From contig NZ_JAAAPJ010000007.1 of NCBI RefSeq assembly GCF_009909145.1, forward strand, positions 186,001-250,000: DNA of 64,000 nt. Reading direction: 5' to 3'. Under the pieces are notes generated by a model that saw only the letters and a program-made list of their open reading frames with translations, ran no database searches and was not told where the DNA came from. Position numbers and translations under genes: made by a program. This stretch comes from Corallococcus silvisoli. Its GTDB lineage: Bacteria; Myxococcota; Myxococcia; Myxococcales; Myxococcaceae. Shown piece after piece: positions 28,101-36,649 of this stretch (within the stretch, counting starts at the first letter, position 1; each line of letters begins with the position of its first letter).

Positions 28101-28721
28101 CTAGAAGCGCAGCACGGGTCCGGCGACGATGCTCTGCAGCGGCTTGGCGCACATGCTGACGCTGACCCCGGCGCTGGCGCTGGTGTCGTCCGCGTCCTTC
28201 GTGAACTTCACGTCGCAGAACTGGAGGGCGGTGGCGATGGACACGCCCCACCGGTCGCTGATCCATCCGTCCAGGCCCACGCGGAAGGCCATGCTGGTGA
28301 CGTCGAAGTCCTCGCGGCGCAGCTGGCCCAGGCTGTTGGGGGTGAAGGGCTGGGACCAGCTCTTCGCCAGCCGGGCGCCAATCCACGGCGTCACCGGCTT
28401 GTCGCCCAGGAAGCGCAGGCGGGCCTCCAGCCCCACCGCCGTGTAGTCCAGCTGCACCCGGCTCATCTGGGCGGGGTCCTGGGCTTCGGCGAACTGGCGG
28501 CCCCAGGTCTGGGTCGTTTCGAAGACCGCGCCCAGGGACAGGCCGGGCGGCGTCTCCACGCCCAGCCAGGCCTGGAGGGCGGGGCCCTTGGCGCGCCAGT
28601 CGCTGAAATGATCCAGGGTGATGCCCGCGCCCAGGGAGACATAGCCGTGCCACCCGTCCGCGACCGCTGGCCCCGCTCCCAGCACGCCCACCAATGCCAG
28701 CCACGTCCACTTCGTTTCCAT
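28101..28721 (-). CDS. Small outer-membrane beta-barrel protein
   Basis: 206 residues from ATG 28721. A signal peptide ends near residue 22 (GAGPAVA, before DGWHGYVSLGAGI). The mature protein has about ten amphipathic strands (YVSLGAGITLDHF, SLGAVFETTQTW, LDYTAVGLEARLRFL, TPWIGARLAKSW, MAFRVGLDGWIS, WGVSIATALQFCDV) and ends in GPVLRF, a terminal Phe as required for BAM insertion. It has the general look of an eight-to-ten stranded OMP of the outer-membrane-protein-beta-barrel class. No substrate is evident. It is divergent from the MoxR gene, with only 45 bases between the starts, so their promoters must overlap. Confidence 0.75.
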   Translation of the reverse strand: METKWTWLALVGVLGAGPAVADGWHGYVSLGAGITLDHFSDWRAKGPALQAWLGVETPPGLSLGAVFETTQTWGRQFAEAQDPAQMSRVQLDYTAVGLEARLRFLGDKPVTPWIGARLAKSWSQPFTPNSLGQLRREDFDVTSMAFRVGLDGWISDRWGVSIATALQFCDVKFTKDADDTSASAGVSVSMCAKPLQSIVAGPVLRF

Positions 28722-28766
28722 GGCGCCACTGTATGCCGGACCGGGCGCGCGGCTAGGCTTGGCGCC

Positions 28767-29924
28767 ATGTCCGTTACTTTCGAAGTCGCGGCGGCCACGG
28801 TCCGCGACGCCCTCACCGACGCGGGGCGGGGGCTGGTGGAGCGCGAGGCGATGGTGGAGCTGGTGGCGCTGTCGGCGGTGGCGGGCGAACACCTGCTCGT
28901 CGTCGGGCCGCCGGGCACCGCGAAGAGCGAGGCGGTGCGCAGGACGGCGCGCGGCCTGGGCGGCTCCTACTTCGAATACCTGCTGGGGCGCTTCACGGAG
29001 CCGTCCGAAATCTTCGGGCCGGTGGACCTGCGCAGGCTGCGCGAGGGCGTGGTGGAGACGGAGACGGCGGGCATGCTCCCGGAGGCGGAGGTGGCCTTCC
29101 TGGACGAAGTGTTCCTGGGCTCCACCGCCATCCTCAACACGCTGCTGGGGCTGCTCAACGAGCGCACCTTCCGGCGCGGGCACACGCGCATGCAGTGCCC
29201 GCTGCGGGTGTGCGTGGGCGCGTCCAACGCGCTGCCGGAGGACGACGCGCTGGCCGCGTTCGCGGACCGCTTCCTCGCGCGCATCTTCGTGGAGCCGGTC
29301 CCGGATCCCCGGCTGGAGGAGCTGCTCGCGGGAGGGGCGTCGCTGTGGACGGACGCGGTGCCGCGCGTGGCGTCGCTGGAGGCGCTGGACGTGCTGGCGA
29401 ACGCCGCTCGGGGCGCGGCCCTGGAGCCGGTGCGGCCACACCTGGCGCAGGCCCTGCGGGCGCTGCGGTCCGCGGGCATTGGCCTGTCGGACCGGCGCGC
29501 GGTGAAGGTGCAGCGGTTGGTGGCGGCGGCGGCGGTGCTGGCGGGGCGGACGACGCCGGGCGTCGCGGACCTGTGGCCGCTCGTCTACGCGGTGCCCACG
29601 AAGGAAGCGCAGGCGCTGGCGCGGGACGTGCTGCGAGACGTGCTCGCCGGGTCGGAGAACGCGGCGCTGCCGGCCGCGGCGCTGGAGGCGAGCGCGGGGC
29701 CGCTCGCGCGGGCTCAGCGCATCGCGCAGGCGGGGCAGGCGTTGCTGGATTCGCGGCCTCAGGACGCGGATGAGGACGCGGTGGCCGCATGGCGGCTCAA
29801 GCTGGAGGGCGTGGCGCGCGAGATGGACGCGGGCTTCGCGCCGGAAGCGCTGCCGGAGGCCCTGCGCGCGCTGCGTGGTGAGGTGGCCGCGTTGCTGAGT
29901 GGCGCGGGGATGCGCGCGGCTTGA
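28767..29924 (+). CDS. MoxR-family AAA+ ATPase of a MoxR-vWA-beta-propeller system
   Basis: 385 residues from ATG 28767. Walker A is GPPGTAKS (47-54), Walker B is AFLDEVFLG (110-118) and the sensor-1 Asn is in CVGASN. The ELVALSAVAGEHLLVVG lead-in and the RFTEPSEIFGPVDL segment are typical of MoxR/RavA ATPases, which work with a vWA protein as chaperone-like remodelling motors. The C-terminal about 120 residues are an extra helical region. It starts the row of genes MoxR, bpX-like, vWA/propeller, bpX6-like. The 166-base gap to the next gene leaves room for a separate ribosome site, but the same strand and order suggest one transcript. Predicted role: ATP-dependent gate of a conflict or stress response. 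Confidence 0.9.
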   Translation: MSVTFEVAAATVRDALTDAGRGLVEREAMVELVALSAVAGEHLLVVGPPGTAKSEAVRRTARGLGGSYFEYLLGRFTEPSEIFGPVDLRRLREGVVETETAGMLPEAEVAFLDEVFLGSTAILNTLLGLLNERTFRRGHTRMQCPLRVCVGASNALPEDDALAAFADRFLARIFVEPVPDPRLEELLAGGASLWTDAVPRVASLEALDVLANAARGAALEPVRPHLAQALRALRSAGIGLSDRRAVKVQRLVAAAAVLAGRTTPGVADLWPLVYAVPTKEAQALARDVLRDVLAGSENAALPAAALEASAGPLARAQRIAQAGQALLDSRPQDADEDAVAAWRLKLEGVAREMDAGFAPEALPEALRALRGEVAALLSGAGMRAA

Positions 29925-30090
29925 GGCATGCCGCGCGGCGTGAGGACGTGCGGCTTCGCGGCGTGCGTCAAGCCCCCTGTCGGGCGCGCCGCCCCCTTCG
30001 TCCGTCGTGGGAGGCGTTCTAGAGTGACCGGGTGAGCCACGGGCGTCATGGCGGTTCCTCCCGGTGCGGGATGCGCGGAGGCAGGGAGTC

Positions 30091-30555
30091 ATGAGGCCCG
30101 CACTGGAGCCTGTCGTCGCGGATCGGCCCGTGCGCTGGCGCCCTCGTGTGCTGCCCCTGGAGCCTGTCGCCGTGGCCGGTGTGGGCCCGGTGGCGCGTGC
30201 GTTGGGACAGCGTGCTTCGCGCGCGGAGGCCGCCACGCTGGCGGCGTGGAGCGGCGTCTCGGGGCCGGGCGTGCTCGTGCTCCTGGGGGCCTCCGCGTCG
30301 CTGCCCTGGGTCGATGGCTCGGTGTACCTGGGACGGGATCCGTTGGCCCCCGCGCTCCTGTTGCCTTGCGCGCTGGAGCCGGACGTGGCGGTGTCGCTGT
30401 TGGAGCGCGCGTTGCTCGCGGGGCAGGGGGATGCGCCGCTCGCGGTGCTGCCTGCGTCCGGCCTGCTCATCCCCGTGGGTGTGGCTCAGCCCGTCGTGCG
30501 GGCCTCGCTGGCGGGCTGGTTGGCCTCGTGGGATGGCGGGGAGTCCGCGCCGTGA
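30091..30555 (+). CDS. bpX-type accessory protein (bpX0/bpX5-like)
   Basis: 154 residues from ATG 30091, preceded by CAGGGAG. The composition is strongly Ala/Leu/Val and mostly hydrophobic strands and helices, with LVLLGASASLPWVDGSVYLG and LLLPCALEPDVAVSLLERAL as the recognisable stretches. I recall this pattern (PWVDGxxYLGxD...APxLLLP) from the small bpX domain proteins of MoxR-vWA-beta-propeller ternary systems. I cannot separate bpX0 from bpX5 without a profile search. Its stop TGA at 30553-30555 overlaps the GTG of the next gene by 3 bases (GTGA), showing translational coupling. No catalytic residues are apparent. It may be an adaptor. Confidence 0.7.
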   Translation: MRPALEPVVADRPVRWRPRVLPLEPVAVAGVGPVARALGQRASRAEAATLAAWSGVSGPGVLVLLGASASLPWVDGSVYLGRDPLAPALLLPCALEPDVAVSLLERALLAGQGDAPLAVLPASGLLIPVGVAQPVVRASLAGWLASWDGGESAP

Positions 30556-32366
30556 CCGCGCTGCCCCCCGCGTTGCGTCCCTGGGCGGCCCAGCTCTCCC
30601 TCTTCCCGGAGGACCTCGCGCTGCACCTGGGCCCGTACGTGGCGCGGTTGTCGGCGGCGCTCGGGACGTTGCGGCCTCGCGGCGAGGCCGAGGGCGGTGA
30701 GCCCCAGGGCTATGACGGACTCTCCCGCCGCGGGCCCTTCGAGCGGCTGCTCGTCAGCGAATGGCTCTGGGCACTGGAGGCGCCCGAGGAGCTGGTGCGG
30801 CGCGCGGCGTTCGGAGAGCTGGCGTTCCTCAAGCCCGCCTTCCGCGCGCCCCAGGGCGCCCGGCGCACCGTGGTGCTGCTGGACGTGGGACCGGATCAAC
30901 TGGGGCTCCCCCGCATCGCGCACCTGGTGTTGCTCATCGTGCTCGCGCGCCGGGCGGAGGCCGTGGGTGCCGCGTTCACCTGGGGCGCGCTCCAGTCCGA
31001 CCCCGCGCGCGCCACCTGGACGGGCCTGGAGGTCCATTCACTCCTCGCGTGGCTGGGGGCCCGCTCGCCGGAGCCCGCGTCCGCGCGCCACCTGTCCGCG
31101 TGGCGCGAGGCCCTGGAGCTGCGGCATGCACCCGGCGACGCATGGCTCGTGGGCGCACCGCGCCTCGCGCGGCTGGAGGGCGCGGAGGGCCTGTCCCGCG
31201 TGGAGGTCGTCGAGCCGATGGAGCCCGGCGCGCATCGGCTCGCGGTCGACGTGCGGCCCTCGGCCCGCGCTCCTCGCTCGGTGGTGCTGGAGCTGCCGCC
31301 ACCGGATGACTGCCTGCGCCTGCTGCGCAACCCGTTCGGCCCCGGACACCGCTCGCCGCCGGCGTACCCTCGCAAGGTCGACCGGCGCATCATCGGCTTC
31401 TCCTTCTCCGGGGACGGACGGCGCGTGCTGCTGTTCTCCGCGGATGGCGGCGTCGAGGGCATGGCCGTGCCTCACTCACCGCGCGCCACCGTGCCCAAGC
31501 CCCGGCGCGTCCAGGTCCCCAGCGGACAGCGGGTCGTGGCCGCTGGCTGGCGTTCCTCGGGGGGGCTGCTCGTCCTGGCGCGCCATCAGCACGAGTACGT
31601 GATGCACGGGCTGGTGCGCACGCCGGAGGGCTTCCGCAAGGCGCGCTACCAGGCGCTGGATGACTCCCAGCGGCCGGATCCTCCGCCGGGCGCGCTGCCG
31701 TTGCCGCTGATGAGCTGGGTGGATCCTCGCGGCCAGGAACACCTCTGGTTGAAGGACGGCAGGGGGCGGCTGTTCTCCCTGGCGCGTCCCAAGGAGGAGG
31801 GGACGTCCGCGCTGTTCGTGGAGGAGGAGCAGGCCTCCGCGATGGCGGAGGTGCATTCGCGCCTGGTCTGCGTCCTGCCCCCCGAGGGCGGCGAGCCGGG
31901 GCAGGCGGTCATCTCGCGGCTCAAGATGCTGGGCGAGGAGCCGGCCCGGCTCACTCCGCTCAATGCCCGCCGGGGGGAGGCCTTCTTTGGTTACTCCCCG
32001 TCCTCCGCACATCCGGACGCGGGGCTGCTCGCGGTGCGCGACCAGGACCTGGACTGGCGGCTGTTCCTGGACACGGGGGTGTCCGTCATCCTCATGCCGG
32101 AGGCGTATCGGGTGGTGGGCGTGGTGCAGCCTCCCGCGCCGGCGCCTCCCGGGCTGGTCGCGCTGGATCCGGATCAGCGCACCTTCCGACTCTTCTCGCG
32201 CCAGTCGCCCCAGGCGCTCACGGTGGCCAATGCCCCCGTCGTTCAGGCGGCGGCGAGCCACGGGCAGCAGGTGTTCGGCTGGCTGACGGACGCCGGCGAG
32301 TTCGTGTTGTGGGACCTGATGGAGAAGACCGTGCTCTACCGGGCCTTCCCGGCGGCGGCGTCATGA
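30552..32366 (+). CDS. vWA-like plus beta-propeller protein of the ternary system
   Basis: 604 residues from GTG 30552, which shares GTGA with the preceding stop. Residues about 1-100 are a helical lead-in with RGPFERLLVSEWLWALEAPE. From T106 there is a vWA-like Rossmann fold: TVVLLDVGPDQLGLPRIAHL. The normal MIDAS DxSxS is DVGPD here (D111, G113, D115), so metal binding is questionable. I believe the altered motif is common in this subfamily. After about residue 255 the sequence turns into beta-propeller repeats, such as IIGFSFSGDGRRVLLFSADGGV and HLWLKDGRGRLFSLARPK. It is the vWA partner of the MoxR ATPase. Its stop overlaps the next start by 4 bases (ATGA). Confidence 0.78.
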   Translation: MTALPPALRPWAAQLSLFPEDLALHLGPYVARLSAALGTLRPRGEAEGGEPQGYDGLSRRGPFERLLVSEWLWALEAPEELVRRAAFGELAFLKPAFRAPQGARRTVVLLDVGPDQLGLPRIAHLVLLIVLARRAEAVGAAFTWGALQSDPARATWTGLEVHSLLAWLGARSPEPASARHLSAWREALELRHAPGDAWLVGAPRLARLEGAEGLSRVEVVEPMEPGAHRLAVDVRPSARAPRSVVLELPPPDDCLRLLRNPFGPGHRSPPAYPRKVDRRIIGFSFSGDGRRVLLFSADGGVEGMAVPHSPRATVPKPRRVQVPSGQRVVAAGWRSSGGLLVLARHQHEYVMHGLVRTPEGFRKARYQALDDSQRPDPPPGALPLPLMSWVDPRGQEHLWLKDGRGRLFSLARPKEEGTSALFVEEEQASAMAEVHSRLVCVLPPEGGEPGQAVISRLKMLGEEPARLTPLNARRGEAFFGYSPSSAHPDAGLLAVRDQDLDWRLFLDTGVSVILMPEAYRVVGVVQPPAPAPPGLVALDPDQRTFRLFSRQSPQALTVANAPVVQAAASHGQQVFGWLTDAGEFVLWDLMEKTVLYRAFPAAAS

Positions 32367-35300
32367 GTGCTTCGTCCGCGGCCTTGCGTCCCCGTGCGCA
32401 CGTGCACCGGGGGACGGTGGTGGCGACGGCCTTCTGGTTCCATCCCGGGACGTTGGGGGAGCCCGAGGTCCGCCGCCGCGTGCTGGCGGCCTGGATGCCC
32501 GGGGCCTCCGTGTGGGCGCTGGCGGGAGGCCACCTGCTCAGGCTGGCGGCGCCGTGCAAGGTCGCGGTGGAGCACGCGCCGGGCTTGCCCCTGGTGATGG
32601 AGGCCGGCGTGCTGACCAGCGCGCCGCTGACGCCGAAGGAGCGCGAACGGCTGTCGCCGCCGCCCGGCTCCGTCGTGCTGGTGCACGAGGGGGTCGCGAC
32701 GCTGCACACGCCAGGCGCGTTGCGGCCGGTGGATCCAGGCGCGTGGCTGGACGTGTCGGCGTGGCGTCGCGTGCGGGTGAAGGGCCTGGGGGCGCCCCCT
32801 CCGGACATGCAGGATGTGTTGCAGCCCCTGCCGCCACCCACGCGAGCGTGGTTCGGACCGAAGGTGCCCGCGCTCGCGCCCGAAGCCCAGCGCATGCTGG
32901 CGCGCATGACGGGGCTGGAGCTTCCCGTGGTGCCCGAGGGCTTCCTGGTGAAGCTGAAGCGGGCTTTCTCCAGGAAGCCGGGCGGAGCGACGCCGGTCGC
33001 GCTGCGCGAGGAGTCGCCCGCACGTCGAGGAGGGCTGCTCGCACGACTGCGACAGGCCTTCCGCGCGAGACACACGGGCTCGCGGGAGGGCGTGGCGACC
33101 TCGCGGCGCGCGGGCCTGCTGAGCCGGTGGTGGGGTGCGCTCTTCGCGGGTGCAAGCGCCTCGAAGGCTCACGTCCCGGAGGCCAGCACTCCTGGGGCGC
33201 TCACCCAGCGCGCATCCCGCCCGGGTCCGTGGCGATGGCTCTTCGGTTCAGCGGGCGCACCGGCGGGTTGGCTCTCGCGGCTGCTGGGGGGACGGCCTGA
33301 CGCCGCTGGCGCCAGCACCTCGCATGACCCGGGGCCTCCACGCCCTTCCGAGTCGCGGGGGCCCGGCGCGCTCGAACGGCTGAAGAAGTGGATGCTCCAG
33401 CACACCCCGCTGGGGCAGCTGGTGGGCCAGCGCAAGGGCGACTACCTGCGCCGCCTCTTCGAACTCTTCGAGCAGGGCAACCTCGACGAGGCCCTGCGCC
33501 ACGCGGTTCCCCTGGGCAAGGACATGGACGCGCGGGCGAAGCTGGCGCTCGGCATCCCCGGGCCGCGTCAGGAGCTGCGCATCCGCCCTCGCGGTCGAGG
33601 CGGCGCCGCGCAGGTGTTCGGCGGCGGCCCCGAGGTGTTCGAGGCGCTGCGCGAGCGCTACCGCGAGACCTTCCGCCTGCTGGTGCGCGCGGGCCGCATC
33701 GACGAGGCCGCCTTCGTCCTGGCGGAGCTGCTGGACGCGGCGGAGGAGGCGGTGTCGTTCCTGGAACAGCACGGCCGCCTGGTGCTCGCCGCCGAGCTCG
33801 CCGAGGGCCGCAACCTTCCCGCGAGCCTGGTGGTGCGCCAATGGTTCCTCGCGAAGGACGAGGCGCGCGCGGTGGCCATCGCCCGGCGCTCGGGCGCGTT
33901 CGCGGACGCGGTGCTGCGCCTGGAGAAGACCCATCCCCCTGAGGCCCAGGCGCTGCGGCGCCTGTGGGCGGAGTCCCTCGCGGAGGCCGGAGATTGGGCG
34001 CGCGCGGTCGATGCCATCTGGCGGGTCCCCGGCGCGCGCTCCCTGGCGCGCGCCTGGGTGGACCGGGGCATCCAGGCCGGTGGCGTGAGCGGCGCGAAGC
34101 TCCTGGCGCGGCTGGCGCTCGGGTTCGAGGACGGCTTCGGCGCCGCGCGGGCGGATGTGGAGGCCCTGCTGTCGGACGACGCCCCGGAGCGCGCCCCGGA
34201 GCGGCTGACCTTCGCCACGGAGCTGCTGCGGGACGACCCCTCCGATGCTCGGGCCACCCTCCTCGTGCCCACCCTCCGCGCGCTGATGCGCGACGCGTTC
34301 ATGGAGGTCCCGCTGCCGTTGAACGCGCTGATCCACCAGCTGCGCTCCCTGAGCACTCCTGGCGTGGCCGCGCTCTACACGGACCTCCCGGCGCCGAAGG
34401 CCGTGCACGCGAAGCCGTGGGCCGAGTCCCGGGATGTGCCCTCCGTGCAGGTGGTGATGGACGCGAACGACGCGGGCGCCCACGCCGTGCACGACGCGGT
34501 GGTGCTGCCGGGGCGGCGCGTGCTGCTCGCGCTCGGCGAGGCGGGCGCGCGGCTGGTGGGCGCGGACGGACGCACGCTGGCGTGGTTCGACGTGCCGGCG
34601 TTCGCGCTGGTCATCTCCACCCAGGGGCACCGGGCCCTCGCGCTGGCGCGCCGGGGCGACCTGTGGCGCCTGTCGCGGCTGGACCTGGTGGAGCGCCGCG
34701 CCTCGCGCTGGTGCGACACGGAGCTGGACGCGTGGGCCACCACGTACGACGGGGACCGGTGGTTCACCGCCGTGCGCGACACCGTGCGGATGGTGGACAC
34801 GCTGGCGATGGAGCCGCGCGCCCTCTGGCGCGTGGCGGAGCCCGGCGGCGCGGTGCTGTCGCTGGCCGTCGACGCGAAGCACCTGTCCTTCCTCGTCCTG
34901 CACCTGGCCTCGGACCAGGACTTCCAACGCCTGGAGCGCTGGACCTATGAGCTGGAGGGCGGCCCCACCTTGCGCCAGCGCGCGGACGTGCCGGACCTCA
35001 CCTGGACGCCGGACGTCCACTCGCTCACGGCGGATGGAGAGGTGCTCGCGGGGCGCAGCGCGCGGCCCGAAGGCGAGGAGCCCGCGCCCTGGCCCTTCCT
35101 GCTCCCCTTCTCCTCGCGGCGCCTGCGCGAGCTGCCGTGGCGCGATCCGCGGCGCGTGGGCGTGGTGCTGGGGCGCTCCTGGAGCGTGACCCGCTGCGTC
35201 TCCGGCGAAGTCCAGCAGGCGCACCTCACCGACCTCGCGGGGCACCCTCGCGCGACGTTCCTGTTCTCCGGCGCCCCACCGCAGGTCGTGCGGCTCACCG

Positions 35301-35389
35301 ACGACTGGTGCCTCGTCCACGACCGGTTCGGCCGCGTGGTGTGGCTGGACCTGCACTCGGGAGAGGTCCACCGCGTGCCGGTGGTGTGA
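32363..35389 (+). CDS. bpX6-like plus beta-propeller protein of the ternary system
   Basis: 1008 residues from ATG 32363, which overlaps the preceding TGA (ATGA). Residues 1-190 match what I recall as the bpX6 domain (HRGTVVATAFWFHPGTLGEPE, ALAGGHLLRL, PPPGSVVLVHEGVATLHTPG). Residues about 195-350 are a low-complexity region with repeated basic, Trp-rich helical stretches (LVKLKRAFSRK, LLARLRQAFRA, LLSRWWGALF, WLSRLLGG). Residues about 360-700 are helical and TPR-like. Residues about 700-1008 are beta-propeller (ARLVGADGRTLAWFDV, LWRLSRLDL, VVWLDLHSGEV). No signal peptide or enzymatic motif. It is the last gene; the next is convergent 15 bases on. Probable effector or platform of the system. 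Confidence 0.72.
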   Translation: MSASSAALRPRAHVHRGTVVATAFWFHPGTLGEPEVRRRVLAAWMPGASVWALAGGHLLRLAAPCKVAVEHAPGLPLVMEAGVLTSAPLTPKERERLSPPPGSVVLVHEGVATLHTPGALRPVDPGAWLDVSAWRRVRVKGLGAPPPDMQDVLQPLPPPTRAWFGPKVPALAPEAQRMLARMTGLELPVVPEGFLVKLKRAFSRKPGGATPVALREESPARRGGLLARLRQAFRARHTGSREGVATSRRAGLLSRWWGALFAGASASKAHVPEASTPGALTQRASRPGPWRWLFGSAGAPAGWLSRLLGGRPDAAGASTSHDPGPPRPSESRGPGALERLKKWMLQHTPLGQLVGQRKGDYLRRLFELFEQGNLDEALRHAVPLGKDMDARAKLALGIPGPRQELRIRPRGRGGAAQVFGGGPEVFEALRERYRETFRLLVRAGRIDEAAFVLAELLDAAEEAVSFLEQHGRLVLAAELAEGRNLPASLVVRQWFLAKDEARAVAIARRSGAFADAVLRLEKTHPPEAQALRRLWAESLAEAGDWARAVDAIWRVPGARSLARAWVDRGIQAGGVSGAKLLARLALGFEDGFGAARADVEALLSDDAPERAPERLTFATELLRDDPSDARATLLVPTLRALMRDAFMEVPLPLNALIHQLRSLSTPGVAALYTDLPAPKAVHAKPWAESRDVPSVQVVMDANDAGAHAVHDAVVLPGRRVLLALGEAGARLVGADGRTLAWFDVPAFALVISTQGHRALALARRGDLWRLSRLDLVERRASRWCDTELDAWATTYDGDRWFTAVRDTVRMVDTLAMEPRALWRVAEPGGAVLSLAVDAKHLSFLVLHLASDQDFQRLERWTYELEGGPTLRQRADVPDLTWTPDVHSLTADGEVLAGRSARPEGEEPAPWPFLLPFSSRRLRELPWRDPRRVGVVLGRSWSVTRCVSGEVQQAHLTDLAGHPRATFLFSGAPPQVVRLTDDWCLVHDRFGRVVWLDLHSGEVHRVPVV

Positions 35390-35404
35390 AGCGCGAGCGC
35401 CGCT

Positions 35405-36091
35405 TCAGGCGCAGCGCAGATGGCTGGGCACGATGACGATGCTCGCCGTGAGCGCGCACGCGGCGTCGTCCACCTCCAGCACCACCCGCACCCCCTCCAC
35501 CGTCACCAGCAGCGAGGGCTGCTCGCTGTGCAGCGCCATCAGCCACGACGAGGCCAGCGGCAGCTCCGTCGCCGCCAGCTCCGCGGCCCGCAGCAGGTGC
35601 ACGCGCACGGAGTGGCGCACGGGGGCTGGCAGCGCATGCAGGCTGTAGAGCGAGTCGTCCGGCAGGCGCAGCGCGTACGGCATGCGCGGCGGCTCCGGCT
35701 CGCGGCTGGGCAGCTCACGCAGCCGCGCGGACAGCTCCTCCACCAGCGCCTCCGGCCGCGGCGGCTTGCGCAGGAAGCCCACCACCCCGCGCAGCGGCAC
35801 GTCCGGCGGGCCACTCGCCGACGACACCATCATCACCGACAGGTGCCTCAGCCGCGTGTCCGTGCGCAGCTGGCTGTACAGCTCCCAGCCATCCAGCCGC
35901 GGCAGGACCAGGTCCAACAGGATGAGGTCCGGATGCTGTGCCCTCGGGCGATGACGCAGCCAGTCCAACGCCTCCGCGCCGTCGGACACGTGCGACACCA
36001 CGAAGCCCGCTTCGCTCGCGGCGCGACCCACGCCGTCCCGCCACGTCCGGTCGTCCTCGACGAGCAGCAGGTGGTGGATCCCCAAAGCCAT
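35405..36091 (-). CDS. Response regulator receiver with unknown C-terminal domain
   Basis: 228 residues from ATG 36091. Residues about 6-120 are a receiver (LLLVEDD, phosphorylation Asp in LILLDLVLPRLDGWEL, and a Lys in FLRKPP replacing the usual KP-Lys context). The C-terminal 100 residues have no DNA-binding motif that I can see; they run MPYALRLPDDSLYSLHALPAP, then LLVTVEGVRVVLEVDDAACAL, a beta-rich domain. A paralogous histidine kinase lies 559 bases away and another receiver beyond it, but the pairing is not shown. It converges on the bpX6-like gene and is divergent from a small plus-strand gene. Confidence 0.78.
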   Translation of the reverse strand: MALGIHHLLLVEDDRTWRDGVGRAASEAGFVVSHVSDGAEALDWLRHRPRAQHPDLILLDLVLPRLDGWELYSQLRTDTRLRHLSVMMVSSASGPPDVPLRGVVGFLRKPPRPEALVEELSARLRELPSREPEPPRMPYALRLPDDSLYSLHALPAPVRHSVRVHLLRAAELAATELPLASSWLMALHSEQPSLLVTVEGVRVVLEVDDAACALTASIVIVPSHLRCA

Positions 36092-36136
36092 TCCGTGGAT
36101 TCGACTCTTTTCCTTGGATTCTTGTAGCAGACCTGG

Positions 36137-36171
36137 GTCTGACGGGAGCCCCACCGTCACCTGTCAGACAG
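36137..36171. promoter_or_regulatory. Inverted repeat in a divergent promoter region
   Basis: GTCTGAC (36137-36143) is the reverse complement of GTCAGAC (36163-36169), and the second arm lies within CTGTC-A-GACAG (36161-36171), a perfect odd-centred palindrome. It is between two divergent starts (36091 and 36257) and could be an operator. Not tested. Confidence 0.35.
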
Positions 36172-36256
36172 TGCGGGTCGGGGACTGTTCCCCCCAGGCG
36201 CTCAGCGCACGACAGCTTGGACACCGTGAAGCTGTCATCTTGCAGGGACGCTGCAA

Positions 36257-36538
36257 GTGCACACCCTTGCGGAGGTCATGGCCTACCGCTTCCAGTTGGA
36301 GCCGCAAGTGGTGTGCATGCTCACGGCGTGTCCGTCCGCGGTGCGCGAGCGGCTTCAGGAGGAGCTGGGCGCGCTGGTCGGGCGGATGCCGTCCATCCCG
36401 GTGCCTCGGCCGGGGCGGGAGGGGGCGGTGGTGCTCGCGAGTGGCTTCCAGGTGCGCTACCGGCTGGAGCCCACGGAGGGGCTCCTGCGGTTGACGACGC
36501 TGCGGCGGTTGGGGCTGGTCCGTTCGACTTCCTCCTGA
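36257..36538 (+). CDS. Small protein, possibly RelE/ParE-like
   Basis: 93 residues from GTG 36257; ATG 36278 is an alternative with GGAGG too close (2 bases). The layout is one helical part (QVVCMLTACPSAVRERLQEELGALVG) then two or three strands (GAVVLASGFQVRYRLEP, TTLRRLGL). This resembles the compact RelE/ParE toxin fold, including the VRYRLEP-type strand, but key catalytic residues are not seen and no antitoxin adjoins. I would treat it as hypothetical. It precedes a histidine kinase gene by 111 bases on the same strand. Confidence 0.5.
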   Translation: MHTLAEVMAYRFQLEPQVVCMLTACPSAVRERLQEELGALVGRMPSIPVPRPGREGAVVLASGFQVRYRLEPTEGLLRLTTLRRLGLVRSTSS

Positions 36539-36649
36539 CGCCTCCGCCACGCGGTCCTTGTCGCATGAGAGGGGGGCGCCTAAGTCGGTGGAGACCTCCG
36601 CGGCCGGCGCGGGCGTCTTGCCGGACCTCCTCCCACCGCGAGCCGCACC

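Noticed and set aside
30048..32366. 772-codon version of the vWA/propeller gene
   Set aside because: The first 168 codons overlap the bpX-like gene in another frame. The GTG at 30552 overlapping the preceding TGA is the coupling start.
36257..36538. Toxin-antitoxin pair
   Set aside because: The small protein only weakly resembles RelE/ParE, and no antitoxin-sized gene is adjacent on the same strand.
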